Origin: Prorocentrum cordatum
Lineage: Eukaryota > Sar > Dinophyceae > Prorocentrales > Prorocentraceae
DNA length: 47,500 nucleotides
Assembly: GCA_963575745.1 (NCBI GenBank)
Contig: CAUYUJ010000193.1
Span: forward strand, 1 to 47,500
Reading direction: 5' to 3'
Part shown: positions 28,126 to 38,183 of the stretch, one piece after another
Numbering within the stretch: the first letter of the stretch is position 1
Layout: each line of letters starts with the position of its first letter
Made by a program: the position numbers and the translations under genes
The notes under the pieces: model-generated
What the model was told of the DNA's origin: nothing
The model's input: the letters and a program-made list of their open reading frames with translations, nothing else
The model's database searches: none

Positions 28126-28169
<44 letters not shown>
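28126..28169. repeat. (CT)n microsatellite
   Basis: A pure CT dinucleotide run. Confidence 0.95.
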
Positions 28170-28173
<4 letters not shown>

Positions 28174-28646
28174 CACGATGAAGACGTAGCCTCACTGAGA
28201 TCCGCGTCTATGCATGAGGGATACTAGATCTGGGCAGTTTGATTCGAAACATCAGCAGACAAGGACCCTATCCCTAATGTCCTTGGCCCTCCTGACTCTG
28301 GCCCCCTCCCGAGGGGTTGGGGGTCCCTGTGTTGCTAAGCAGCTTGGGGCTCAAGAGTCGCTCTCAGGCCGTTCGTCAGATCTAGGTCGGGGAGCCTACT
28401 CGTGGCCTCGGCGCGCCGTGGGGACATCCCCGCCGTTCCCGATCCGGCATGTTATGTGGCGGCACGACGTGCCAAAGATCCGATATGGCAGCTCGAGCAC
28501 GGCGCGCCGATGATCCGACCGCGCACCATCTGCAGCCCGTCCGCTGCCCCCCCCCCCCCCTCAAAGTGGCATGCACCTCGCGCGCCCGACATGCCCCGAG
28601 GCCCCGAGGTCGGCCGCGCCAGGCGCGCACGGCATGATGTTAAGTC
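28170..28646. other. Stretch without recognised gene
   Basis: Mixed DNA, GC-rich after 28380, with a poly-C run at about 28549-28560. No gene or repeat is recognised. Confidence 0.45.
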
Positions 28647-28782
28647 GGGCGTGTCCCTCTACAGATATTCAGAAGTTGTCAAGAGCTAGCCCGGGAACGA
28701 TTTTTCGATGACCTTTGATCGTTTTTCGAGTGATTTTTTCTCCTCCCAGATTTGCCGCCTGCAGGAGGACATGCCCGACCTG
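28647..28782 (+). mobile_element. MITE family 2, complete compact copy
   Basis: A 136-bp element with 21-bp terminal inverted repeats: GTCGGGCGTGTCCCTCTACA(G) on the left, CTGCAGGAGGACATGCCCGA(C) on the right. The interior is AT-richer, with TTTTTCGA words. Related copies lie at 16274-16585 and 6890-7014. No clear target duplication was found. Confidence 0.82.
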
Positions 28783-29021
28783 AGCACGATGGTCAAGGTG
28801 GCAGGCGGACCTCGAAGAAGAAAAAGCGCCACAAGCACAAACCTTTGGGCGCTCCGCGCGGCTCCCCTGGACCTGCACTGGGCCTCCCCAGGGCGGCGCC
28901 TCGAGCGCTGCCCCCCCGGCGCGCCCCCGCCGCGGATCCAAGCAGTCCGCGGCGGAGCGCCGACCGGCTTCTGTCTGTGCCCTTCTTCTTCTGGGGCCGC
29001 CGTGGATGCACCCCTGCGTTC
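28783..29021. other. GC-rich stretch, possible exon remnant
   Basis: A frame encodes KKKKRHKHKPLG and then Ala/Pro-rich sequence. The segments GGGCGCTCCGCGCGG and CCGCGGCGGAGCGCC are near-complementary. Evidence is too thin to call a gene. Confidence 0.3.
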
Positions 29022-29241
29022 GATGCTCGTTTCGGGGACCTTCCTGGAGCCCACCTGACGGATCTGTTCGACCCCAGTTCGACTCTCAAGTTCGACTCAA
29101 GTTCGACTCAAGTTCGACTCAGGTTCGACTCAGGTTCGACTCAGGTTCGACTCAGGGTCGACCCAAATCGACTGGCGTTCGACGCAGCTTCGACGCACGA
29201 GTGGAGCGAGTGGCTCCAGGAAGGTCCCCAGAACGAGCATC
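29022..29241. mobile_element. Foldback element F5 with TTCGACTCA minisatellite inside
   Basis: Inverted ends of about 32 bp: GATGCTCGTTTCGGGGACC on the left and its near-complement GGTCCCCAGAACGAGCATC on the right. The core contains about seven GTTCGACTCAG/A repeats (29070-29160). Confidence 0.78.
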
Positions 29242-29417
29242 CAACTTGCAAGCTTGAGGCCGCTCCGGTCTTGCCTGCCCGTTCTGCTGCCCCTGCTTCC
29301 GTGCGACGCCGCTTCCCAGGACGGGATCCGGTCGTGCTCGCTCGGCGTGGGCCTCTGGGCCTTGCTTCGCCCCGCGCGGCGAAGGACCGCCGGAGCGGGC
29401 CGTGTCATCGGAGCCCC

Positions 29418-29562
29418 TAGTCACCGAGCGCGTTCCACGACTCGCGAAGTGCCCAGTCGCAAGCGTCAGGAGAAAGATACGTCTTTTCCCTGATCAGAGT
29501 GCATCGCAGATCCCCCCACTTGCGAGTGGTGACTTCGCGAGCAGTGGAACGCGCTTGTCCAC
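29418..29562. mobile_element. Foldback element F6
   Basis: Arms of about 45 bp: GAGCGCGTTCCACGACTCGC with GAAGTGCCCAGTCGCAAG on the left. On the right CTTGCGAGTGGTGACTTCGC and GAGCAGTGGAACGCGCTTG lie in complement. It is about 145 bp with a 50-bp loop. It lies 176 bp from F5. Confidence 0.8.
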
Positions 29563-29640
29563 TTGGAGCCCTCCTCCTCCTCCTCCTCCTCCTCCTCCTC
29601 CTCCTCCTCCTCCTCCTCCTCCTCCACTTGGAGACTTCGA
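29558..29640. repeat. (CTC)n tract between direct repeats
   Basis: The CTC run at 29568-29622 is flanked by TCCACTTGGAG on both sides (about 29558-29568 and 29623-29633). This looks like an insertion with target duplication. A longer, impure pyrimidine tract follows at 29685-29950. Confidence 0.75.
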
Positions 29641-29972
29641 GGATTTTGCAGGAACCGACCTCTGAGTGCTCCTCGAGCGCCTCGCGGAGCCGCCCCCCTG
29701 CCTCCCCCCCCCCTCCCTGCCCCCGCCCCTGCCCCTCCCTCCGCTCTCTCTTCCTCCTCCTCCTCCTCCCCCCTTCCCCCCTTCCCCTGTTCCTCTTCCC
29801 GACCTCCTCCCCACCTCGCTTTCTCCTCGCATTCTCACCCCTGAATGCTCCCTCCTCCCTCGCCCTTCCTCCCTCTTCCTCTCTCCCTGGCCTCTCCCCC
29901 CCCCCCTGCCTGCTCCCCCCCTTCCCCCCCCCCCCCCTCCCTCCCTCTGACATCCTGCACCCCGAAACGCCG

Positions 29973-30058
29973 AGGCTGCACGACGAGGCAGAATTCGATG
30001 GGGAGACTCCTGGCCGCTCGGCCGAGCTGGCCGCCTTGCTGGAGGCCTCCGAGCCGCG
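29973..30058 (+). CDS. Weak candidate exon, acidic
   Basis: After a long pyrimidine tract and an AG at CGCCGAG, the frame encodes LHDEAEFDGETPGRSAELAA, then LLEASEPR. It then runs into a CGT microsatellite that gives Arg. The amphipathic, non-repetitive composition is unlike the surrounding simple DNA. No homology is recognised. Confidence 0.28.
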
Positions 30059-30165
30059 TCGTCGTCGTCAACGTCGTTGTTCGCGGCGTTGTCGACGTTG
30101 GCGTCGTCGTCGTCGTCGTCGCCGTCGTCTTCGCCGTGGTCTTCGTCCTCGCCGGTATCGTCGTA

Positions 30166-30233
<68 letters not shown>

Positions 30234-30238
30234 GTTGT
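30050..30238. repeat. (CGT)n microsatellite
   Basis: CGTCGT triplets with minor interruptions. 30239-30775 holds no recognised gene. Confidence 0.94.
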
Positions 30239-30775
30239 TCGAGGTATTGGTTATGATGGTGGTCGCCTGTCGTCCTCGTCCCTCTCCTTCTCCTCCCCTG
30301 TCCGCCTCCTCTGGCCCTTGCCGCTGCGGTCCACGCGGTGACGGAATGCACAGGCCGCGCCATTTGGCGCGGGGTCAGTGCCAGGATGGTGCGGCAGGCG
30401 GCTTCCCCCCCCCACCCCCGGGCCGGCAGTGGTGTGGCAACGCAGGGCTCGAGCTGAACGGTGTGTTGGCGATCTCGTAGGCCGTTTTCGTTCTGATTTC
30501 GTTTTGCAGCACGGAGGAACGCGAAGACAGCATGGACACGAAAAGCACTGTTTAGCTCGAGCCCTACAGTGATGTGGCAAAGGGCTCCCCCCGAGGGCCC
30601 CTCCCGACGGCCAGCACCCCAGGCACCCCAACGTCATGCTGTGTCTTGCGACGTGTGCCCCTGGAGGCTTAGTCTACTTCCTGGGGCCCGTTTCTCATCC
30701 CGGGTCGCCTGTGGCCGTCCAGGGCCAGGTCGTTGCCCCCGGAGGCCGAAAGAGAACCAAAGTTCGCCCGCCGTT

Positions 30776-30835
30776 TTTGTCCCAACCACCCTGTGGGATT
30801 GGGTCCTCGTTTTGAGGAGACAGCGCCCCGCGAGC
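30776..30835 (+). repeat. Dispersed repeat R6, copy 1, ending in a CTC tail
   Basis: TTGTCCCAACCACCCTGTGG and GGGTCCTCGTTTTGA match 44206-44265. Both copies pass directly into CTC triplets, as if the triplets were a 3' tail. Confidence 0.7.
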
Positions 30836-30927
30836 TCCTCCTTCCTCCTCTCCTCCTCCTCCTCTCCCTCCTCCTCCTCCTTCTCCTCCTCCTCCTTTCC
30901 CTCCTCCCTTCTTCCTCCTCCTCGTCG

Positions 30928-30959
<32 letters not shown>

Positions 30960-30979
30960 ATCATAATCATTATCATCAT

Positions 30980-31041
<62 letters not shown>

Positions 31042-31480
31042 GCATCATCATCAGCATCATCATCATCATCACCATCATCACCATCATCTTCGCATCATCA
31101 CCATCATCATCATCATCGCCGTCACCATCACCATAATCGTCACCATCATCATAATCATCATCACCATCATCAGGATCATCATCATCATCATCATCACTTC
31201 TTATTGCTATTATTATTGTTATTATTCTTATATTTTTTAGCAGCTTCATTACTATTACTATTATTATTCTTATTGTCACTATTATTATTAGTATTATTAT
31301 TCTTATTTTTATTTACAATTATTATGAATTGTCTTATTATTATTATTATTATTCTTCTTCTTATTATTATTATTGCTATTATTATTATTATTATTATTAC
31401 TATTATTATTGTCATCATCACTATTATTATTTTTATTATTATTATCATTATCTTACTATGAATTTTATATTTATTATTAC

Positions 31481-31525
<45 letters not shown>

Positions 31526-31530
31526 CCGTA
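30836..31530. repeat. Compound CTC, (TCA)n and (TTA)n microsatellites
   Basis: CTC triplets to about 30920, then CGT/TCA triplets to about 31195, then TTA/TTAT triplets to about 31528. One triplet array grades into the next. Confidence 0.94.
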
Positions 31531-31634
31531 AGGGTTTCGTCCCCTGCCGCCAGCCCCTTCTCTCGGGGAGTGGGCCATGGAGGAGCGAAATCATGAGGTC
31601 TGGGCGCCGCCGTGAAGCAGTGTCGGGACCTGTT

Positions 31635-32910
31635 TGTTTTTCGACCCTGACCCTACGGATCTGCGTCAGGGGTGCCACCGAATTTCAGAAATGTGGCGAA
31701 TCCCGTGTGTTTTTGGACTCTGACCCTACGGATCTGCATGAGGGGTGCAGCCGAACTGCAGAAATGTGGCAAATCCTTGTGTTTTTGGTTCCTGACCCTG
31801 CCGATCTGCGTGAGGGGTGCCGCCGGATGTCAGAAATATGGCACATCCCTTGTGTTTTTGGACCCTGACCCTACGGATCTGCGTCAGGGGTGCCACCGAA
31901 TTTCAGAAATGTGTCGAATCCCGTGTGTTCTTGGACTCTGATCCTACGAATCTGCATGAGGGGTGCAGCCAAATTTCAGAAATGTAGCAAATCCTTTGTG
32001 TTTTTGGTTCCTGACCCTGCCGATCTGCGTGAGGGGTGCCACCGAATCTTAGAATTGTGACAAATCCCTTGTGTTTTTGGACCCTGACCCTGCCGATCTG
32101 CGTGAGGGGTGCCACCGAATTTCAGAAATGTAGCAAATCCCGTGTGTTCTTGGACTCTGACCCTACGGATTTGCATGAGTGGTGCCGCCGAATGTCAGAA
32201 ATGTAGCAAATCCTTTGTGTTTTTGGTTCCTGACCCTGCCGATCTGCGTGAAATTTTAAAAATGTGGCACATCCTTTGTGTTTTTGGACCCTGACCCCGC
32301 TGATTTGCGTGAGGGGTGTCACCGAATTTCAGAAATGTGGCACATCCCTTGTGTTTTTGGACCCTGACCCCGCCGATTTGCATGAGAGGTGCCACCGAAT
32401 TTTCGAAATGTGGCAAATCCCTTGTGTTTTTGGACCCTGACCCCCCCGATCTGTTTGAGGGGTGTTACCGAATTTTCAGAAATGTGGCAAATCCTTCATG
32501 CTTGTGCACCCTGACCCCGCCGATCTGCGTGAGTGGTGCCGTCGAATTTCAAAAATGTGGCAGATCCCTTGTGTTTTTGTACCCTGACCCCGCCGATCTG
32601 TTTGAGGGGCGTTACCGAATTTTCAGAAATGTGGCAAATCCTTTATGCTTGTGCACCCTGACCCCGCCGATCTGCGTGAGTGGTGTCGTCGAATTTCAAA
32701 AATGTGGCAGATCCCTTGTGTTTTTGGACCCTGACTCCGCCGATTTACATGAGAGGTGCCACCGAATTTTCGAAATGTGGCAAATCCCTTGTGTTTTTGG
32801 ACCCTGGCCCCGCCGATTTGCGTGAAGGGTGCCACCGAATTTCAGAAATGTGGCACATCCCTTGTGTTTTTGGACCCTGACCCCGCCGATCTGCGTGAGG
32901 GGTGTAAATT
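31635..32910. repeat. 73-bp tandem satellite
   Basis: About 17 copies of a 73-bp unit recognised by GTGTTTTTGGACCCTGACCC, CCGATCTGCGTGAGGGGTG and AATTTCAGAAATGTGGC. Some copies have one-base indels and one is shortened near 32250. Confidence 0.93.
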
Positions 32911-33140
32911 CTTACCCACCCCAGCAATTCAGACAATACGTTTTGGGCGTTGTGAAAATGCCTGTTTTGGGCCTCTCCCCTCGCGCGGTCCATCAACAAG
33001 GAACAGTAAGCAGCAAGAAGTCAATAAGGAACAGTAAGCAGCAAGAAGCAGAACTGTAACAGTGGGAACTGGAAGCTGCAACTTATACAGGAAACTGCGA
33101 ACCTTAGCCCTACAACCTGGTGGCCTTACAACGGGGCCAG
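32911..33140. other. Unique stretch with short AAGGAACAGTAAGCAGC repeat
   Basis: Two and a half tandem copies of AAGGAACAGTAAGCAGCAAG at about 32995-33050. Otherwise nothing is recognised. Confidence 0.6.
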
Positions 33141-33144
33141 CGGA

Positions 33145-33268
33145 TGATTATTCTTCTTATTTTTATTTTTATTTGTATTTGTATTTGTATTATTTGAATT
33201 ATCATAAGCATCACCATCATCATCAGCATCATCAGCATCATCATTCTAATCATCATCATCGTAATCAA

Positions 33269-33350
<82 letters not shown>

Positions 33351-33530
33351 GTCATCATCCTCATCATGCACATCATCATCATAATCATCATCATCATCAT
33401 TCTTATTATTATTAGTCTTATTATTTTTTACTACTATTATTATTATTATCATTATTATTATTATCATTATCATTATTATTATTATTATCATCATCATCAT
33501 CGTCAACATCATCGCCGCCATCATTACTAT
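33145..33530. repeat. TAT-, (TCA)n and TTA-type microsatellites
   Basis: TTTTTATTTG words, then TCA triplets (about 33205-33400), then TTA/TCA mixtures to about 33530. Confidence 0.93.
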
Positions 33531-33539
33531 CATCGCCAC

Positions 33540-34640
33540 GTGTGGCTGCGCACCCCTTACACGGTTCGTGGCCCCACAGCGAGGCCCACCGAAGGTCTTA
33601 GTGGCACCGTTCGCATGCGTCCCCCCATCCAATTCGGCACCCTCACACGGTTCGGGGCCCCAGAGGGAGCTCCAGCGAAGGGCCCAGTGGCACCGTTCGC
33701 ATGCGTCCCCCCACCAATTTCGGCACACCCCTCTCACGATTCAGGGCCCCAGAGGGAGCTCCACCGAAGGTCCCAGTGGCACCGTTCGCATGCGCCCCCG
33801 CTCATTTCGGCACACCACTCTCACGACTCGGGGCCCCAGAGGCAGCTTCACCTAAGGTCCCAGTGGTACCGTTCGCATGCGCCCCCCCGCTCCTTTCGGC
33901 ATTCCCCCCACAAATTTCGTGGCCCCATAGGGAGCTTCACCGAAGGTCCCAGTGGCACCGTTCGCATGCGCCCCCCCCGCTCATTTCGGCACACCCGGGG
34001 CCCCAGAGGGAGCTTCACCTAAGGTCCCAGTGGCACCGTTCGCATGCGCCCCCCCCGCTCCTTTCGGCATTCCCCCCACAAATTTCGTGGCCCCATAGGG
34101 AGCCTCACCGAAGGTCCCAGTGGCACCGTTCGCATGCGCCCCCCCGCTCATGTCGGCATTCCCGCCACACGTTTCGTGGCCCCATAGGGAGCTTCACCGC
34201 AGGTCTCAGTGGCACCGTTCGCATGCGTCCCCCCATCTATTTCGGTACACCCCTCATGCGTTTCTTGGCCCATAGGGAGATCCACCGAAGGTCCCAGTGG
34301 CACCGTTCGCATGCGTCCCCCATCTATTTCGGCACACCCCTCACACGGTTCATAGGGAATTCCGCCGAAGGCCCCAGTGGCGGTGTCCACATGCGTTTCC
34401 CCCCCAGCCATGTCAGCACACCCCTCACACGTTTCGTGGCACCATAGGGAGCTCCACCGAAGGCCCAAGCGAAACCGTTCGCATGCGTCTCCCCCAGTCG
34501 TCACGGCACACCTCTTACATGGTTACTCGCCCCAGAGGAAGCTCACCGAAGGCCGCAGTGGCCATGGTCGCATGCGGCCGCCCCACCCAGTTCGGCACAC
34601 CCCTCATGTGTTTCCCAGGGGGAGCTCAACCGAAGGCAAT
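33540..34640 (+). repeat. ~88-bp tandem satellite, array 1
   Basis: About 12 copies of a unit containing CACACGTTTCGTGGCCCCAT, AGGGAGCTTCACCGAAGGTC and CACCGTTCGCATGCG. Spacing of the CGCATGCG word is about 79-90 bp. The right edge is GAGCTCAACCGAAGGCAATA, then ACAACGACAGTACC, shared with array 2 near 44880. Confidence 0.92.
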
Positions 34641-34984
34641 ATTCACAACGACAGTACCTGCAACTGCTTCTGGTTGGGCCCTTCGCCGTGATAATTTTTC
34701 ACGACGCTCCAGGGGCCGGTAGCCCCTCCAAGAGGGGCTGCTCAGGGAGAGCTCCTCCAAGGCCCCGTCCCCCGCCTTCTGAGCGGGCCTTTCCCGTCTC
34801 TGCGCCCTCTCGCGCACCCTACCCCTGCGGCTCCACTCGACGCCCGGGTGTCGGACACCCCCGCTGGGGTCCACCTGGCTGCAGACGTCCTTCGAGTTCT
34901 GAAGCCCAGCTGGCGTTTCAGCAACCTGGCCTGCAGGGGTAGGTCTCCCGTGCCGTTGCCCACCGTCGCCCCGTCCCTCCCCAG
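34641..34984. other. Stretch upstream of exon J
   Basis: Unique GC-rich DNA. It may contain a further exon around 34740-34940, but no frame is convincing. It ends in the acceptor CCCGTCCCTCCCCAG. Confidence 0.4.
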
Positions 34985-36417
34985 CGCGCGCCGCTCGGGA
35001 GGCGCACGCGTGCCCGGGAGCGCCCCCGGAGCGCGATACGGCTGGCGCGAGCGCCGCCCCCGCGGGCGAGGCTGGCGCCGCGGCCGCGCGCGCGGCCGCC
35101 GCGCGCGGGGCGCGCGGCCGCGGCCGGAGCGGTTCGTCGGGCCGCGCGCCAGGCGAGCCCGCCCGCGACGCTGCCTCCGTGGCGGGCGGCGGCCTCGGTG
35201 GCGGCGCGGCTGCCCGCTCCCGCTCGGGGAGCTCCGCGGCGACCCTGGACTACGACCGCGAGGGGAGCGTGGCCTGGGGGGAGGGCGCAGGCCCGCTCGC
35301 GGGGCCGCGCTGGGCGCTGCCTCCCCCTGCCGCGCTGGCAGCCGGAGGGGACGACGGCGGCCCAGGCAGCCCAGCGGACACGGAGGCCTACAGCTGCGGC
35401 GGGAGCGCGGCGGGGAGCCCGGTCTCGAGGAGGAGGAGTCCGCCGACGGCGATAAGTCCGACGCAGCCGTGCCAGAGTGGGTCTGCTGCTGCGCTGGACC
35501 AAGAGTGCCGCACAGCCGTCGGCGCTCGCGGGGTGGCCGCCGCAGCTCCGACAGCGCTGCCACCTGCCACATCCAGTTTGAGACGCTCGAGGTCCAGGCC
35601 GCGCCTGGGCGCGGAGCAAGCCCATGGCTGGTGGCGGGCGGCCGCCGCCGCTGCCGGCCCTCCCGCCCAGCGCGCTGGGAGCCCTGCCGGGCTGGGCGTT
35701 CCGCGCCCGGGCGAGGCGCCAGGTGGCGCGCTGCAGGAGGACCCGGCGGGCACCAGCGGGCAGGCGGACTGCCAGGGCGCCGCCTCCACGACCGCAGCTG
35801 CTGCCGCGGCGACTCCGCCCGCGGCCAACCTGGAGGGCCCTGCCTCCCCAGAGGCCGCGGCGCCACCGACGGCAGGCCAGGTCCGCCGCGGCGCGCGCGC
35901 GGCGGGGGCCGCCGTCGCGGCCGCGCCCTCGGGCGGCAGGGCCGGCCTGGGCGCGGGGGCCGCCTCGGAGGCTGCGAGTGCGGCCGACGGCGACAGCCAG
36001 CGCAGTGCCGCCTCCACCGCCGCAGGGGCCAGTGGCAGGGCTCGCCGGCGCCAGCTGCGCGCGCCCGCCAGGGAGCCTGCCCCGCTGCCGCCCGCGCCGA
36101 AGACGGGGACCGTGTACTGCCTCGGGAACGTGCCGCGTGGCGCGGTGGCGCGGCGGGCCTCGCTGGCCACGCCGAAGGCCCCACGCCTCAGCGGGCTGCT
36201 CCGACGGCGCCGCCTCTCGCAGGCCGCGCCCCCGGGCGCGTCGGACTTCGACGACGCCTGCCAGGCCCTCTTCGTGGGGGGCGCCGGCGCCCCCAAGGCT
36301 GCGCCGGCCGCGGCCCTCTCCCTGAAGGAGCTGCTCGCGGCGAAGGCCGAGGAGCGGAGGCCTGGGGATTGGAGCCAGCACCAGTGTTGGCGGTGTGCTC
36401 CCGCCGAGAGACGGTGA
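34985..36417 (+). CDS. Candidate exon J, Ala/Pro/Arg-rich, with apparent frame changes
   Basis: After CGTCCCTCCCCAG a phase-1 frame encodes ARAAREAHACPGAPPERDTA, then Ala/Gly-rich sequence. It continues to TLDYDREGSVAWGEG and PADTEAYSCGG, the latter resembling the TQAY motif. Near 35425 the coding-like signal moves to another frame (GLEEEESADGDKSDAAVPEW, later TCHIQFETLEVQ). Near 35600 it moves back (from about EQAHGWWRA). Short introns or base errors are both possible. The last part (KTGTVYCLGNVPRGAVARRA, then SDFDDACQALFVGG and SLKELLAAK) is the most protein-like. The frame stops at TGA 36415-36417. A GA donor at GCCGAG|GAGCGG (36351) would instead splice to 36634. Function unknown. Confidence 0.5.
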
Positions 36418-36462
36418 TCCCGATCTCGGAGATGTGGTACTATTCGGGCTTTCAGTCGGGCG

Positions 36463-36619
36463 AAGAGAACTATGCACATGCACCAGTCCTGGCCAGGCCC
36501 ATCCTTGGCCCCAGCCAGGATCGGTGCATATGCCTTCCTGGCCAAGGCAGGAGGGCGTATGCACCGATCTTGGGCTCAGGATGGACCTGGCCAAAATCGG
36601 TGTATGTGCATGGTTCTTT
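36463..36619. repeat. Foldback element F4 in the inferred intron after exon J
   Basis: Arms of about 70 bp: ATGCACATGCACCAGTCCTG and GGATCGGTGCATATGCC on the left, complemented by GGCGTATGCACCGATC and GGTGTATGTGCAT on the right. A good acceptor (TTTTTCCTCTATCTTAG) follows 14 bp later. Confidence 0.85.
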
Positions 36620-36633
36620 TTCCTCTATCTTAG

Positions 36634-36690
36634 GTGGCCGAAGCATTACCACCAGCGCCGAAGGCCAGGGTCGTCTTCTTTGGTGGAGGC
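36634..36690 (+). CDS. Weak candidate exon J2
   Basis: Directly after the acceptor CTCTATCTTAG the frame encodes VAEALPPAPKARVVFFGGG. It resembles PLPPAPKTGTVYCLGNVP in exon J. If the exon J donor is at 36351 the join is in frame (...KELLAAKAE then VAEALPPAPK). The 3' end is unknown. Confidence 0.3.
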
Positions 36691-36917
36691 ACGCCCCTGT
36701 GTTGGTGGTGGTGCCCACCTTCAAGCCCTGGGAAACACAAAGCACAACACACACCAACAGATGCTGATCTTCGTGCGAAAAAAGGGGGGGGGGCACTGCA
36801 TGATAGAGGGGAAGAGGCAATCCAGGATTTTTGGAAAGCACCTAGGACATCTTGGAACTTGCGTCGATTCATTTGTGTCTTCATGGCCACTTTGGCTCGG
36901 CGTCGCCCCAAAATACT
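36691..36917. other. Stretch without recognised gene
   Basis: Contains a G run (about 36785-36793) and (CA)-like words. I see nothing else. Confidence 0.4.
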
Positions 36918-37130
36918 AATACTATGTGTGCGTCGCCCCCCCAAGGGCGACGCGCGCATCGAGAAGTTGTATACGACATGCGGCGTGGCGGGCGCTTTCT
37001 GGCCACACCGCTCGGGATACTACAAGAGGGGTATACTACATGCTCGGGTCGGACGCGCGCCTCCAAGGAGGACATGCAGTACTAGCATGTCTCTGTGCGT
37101 CCCAGCTGAGAGTCGGGCCGGACGAAAGAG
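36918..37130 (+). repeat. Dispersed repeat R3, copy 2 (without MITE)
   Basis: CTAATACTATGTGTGCGTCG, GGGCGACGCGC, GTGGCGGGCGCTTTCTGGCC and CTCGGGTCGGACGCG match 23385-23935. The site occupied by MITE family 3 there is uninterrupted here. Confidence 0.78.
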
Positions 37131-37344
37131 GGGGATTGGGAAAGGGGGGGTCACGAAATTTGCTGCATGCAGCTGGTTTCGGCCTCACCGAGGGGCCCAT
37201 TCCTCGATGCACGGCCGCCTCCGACGCCGGGAGGCGTCGGGAACATCAGCTACGTGAGCCGACTCTCACCCCCCCCCCCTTTGCTATCCCCCCCTTTCTC
37301 AGGAGGAAAAGAAACACACAGACACAATTAATCCTCGATTCCCC
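37131..37344. other. Unique stretch with a piece shared with 14670
   Basis: 37238-37300 (ATCAGCTACGTGAGCCGACTC, then C-rich DNA with GCTATCCCCCC) matches 14670-14730. No gene is seen. Confidence 0.5.
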
Positions 37345-37470
37345 AGAAAACATGGGAAATTATGGGAAGTGGGGGGGGAAGACAAAAACCCAGAAAACCT
37401 GGGAAAACATGGCGCATCTTTTTAGTTGTGTGTACTTCTTCGTGTGTCCTGGGGCCCTTTCACTTTCGCC
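37345..37470 (+). repeat. Dispersed repeat R4, copy 2
   Basis: AACATGGGAAATTATGGGAA, GGGGGAAGACAAAAACCCAG and CCTGGGGCCC match 18090-18235 but lack the long TG run. Confidence 0.68.
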
Positions 37471-37481
37471 CGACCCGAGAG

Positions 37482-37723
37482 AGGAGGAGAGCCCCGTGGC
37501 CGCTGGCGCCGCGCCGGCCGTGGCGGCCGTGCCCTCCGCGCCGGCGCCGAGCGCGCCGGGCGCGCCGGCGCCCTCGGCGCCGTGGCCCGCGGCGCCGCGG
37601 CGGGAGCTGCGGGCGGAGGGCGCGCTGGGGCGCCGCGGCGCGGCGATCGCGGCGCGCCTGGCGCACGGCAGTGAGGCGCCCGGGGTTTCCGCACGCCTCG
37701 GGGGCCCCCGGGCTCGACTACGC
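37482..37723 (+). CDS. Candidate exon K, Ala/Pro-rich
   Basis: After the likely acceptor CCCGAGAG a phase-1 frame encodes EEESPVAAGAAPAVAAVPSA, then APAPSAP repeats. It continues with REL...GALGRRGAAIAARLAHGS and ends ...RARLR. The donor CGC|GTAAGAG is a canonical GT donor in phase 0. The foldback-type element at 37721-38167 begins at the same place. High GC and Ala/Pro/Arg bias match exons J and N. Confidence 0.45.
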
Positions 37724-38167
37724 GTAAGAGTGACCTTTCGCTGGAGTGACCTTTGGTCAGGGGGTTAACTCGGGTCAGGGATAACTCGGGTCAGGGGTAA
37801 CTCGGGTCAGGGATAACTCGGGTCAGGGATAGCTCGGGTTCGTTTTTCGGGAATCCGAACCCGAGTTACCCCGGACCCGAGTTACCCCGGATATTTCGGG
37901 CGTCCAGAGCCCCGAATCATCAGGGATCACTCGGGGCAGGGTTAACTCGGGTTCGTTTTCCGGGAACCCAAACCCGAGTTACCTCGGACCCGAGTTACCC
38001 CGGATAACTCGGGCGTCCAATTTGGTGCGGGCCCATTGGGGTCCCCCGATCGCCGAGCGCGATGCGATAGTACCGTCTTGCGCGCTCGTGTTTGGCCCCC
38101 CCCCCCCCCCGCGGCCCCCCGAGGAGCCGCGCACCAAAGGTCACTCTTACCCAGGGTCACTCTTGCG
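37721..38167. mobile_element. Inverted-repeat element starting at a splice donor, AACTCGGGTCAGG repeats inside
   Basis: Ends: CGCGTAAGAGTGACCTTTCG with GAGTGACCTTTGGT on the left. The right end has the complement of that (ACCAAAGGTCACTCTTAC, then GGTCACTCTTGCG). The interior has tandem TAACTCGGGTCAGGGA units followed by their complements (CCCGAGTTACCCCGGA), twice. Exon K's GTAAGA donor lies in the left terminal repeat. Confidence 0.75.
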
Positions 38168-38183
38168 TGTGGCCGACGAACGG

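Noticed and set aside
30695-31461. His-, Asp-, Met- and Ile-rich open frames
   Set aside because: Pure products of TCA and TTA microsatellites in different frames.
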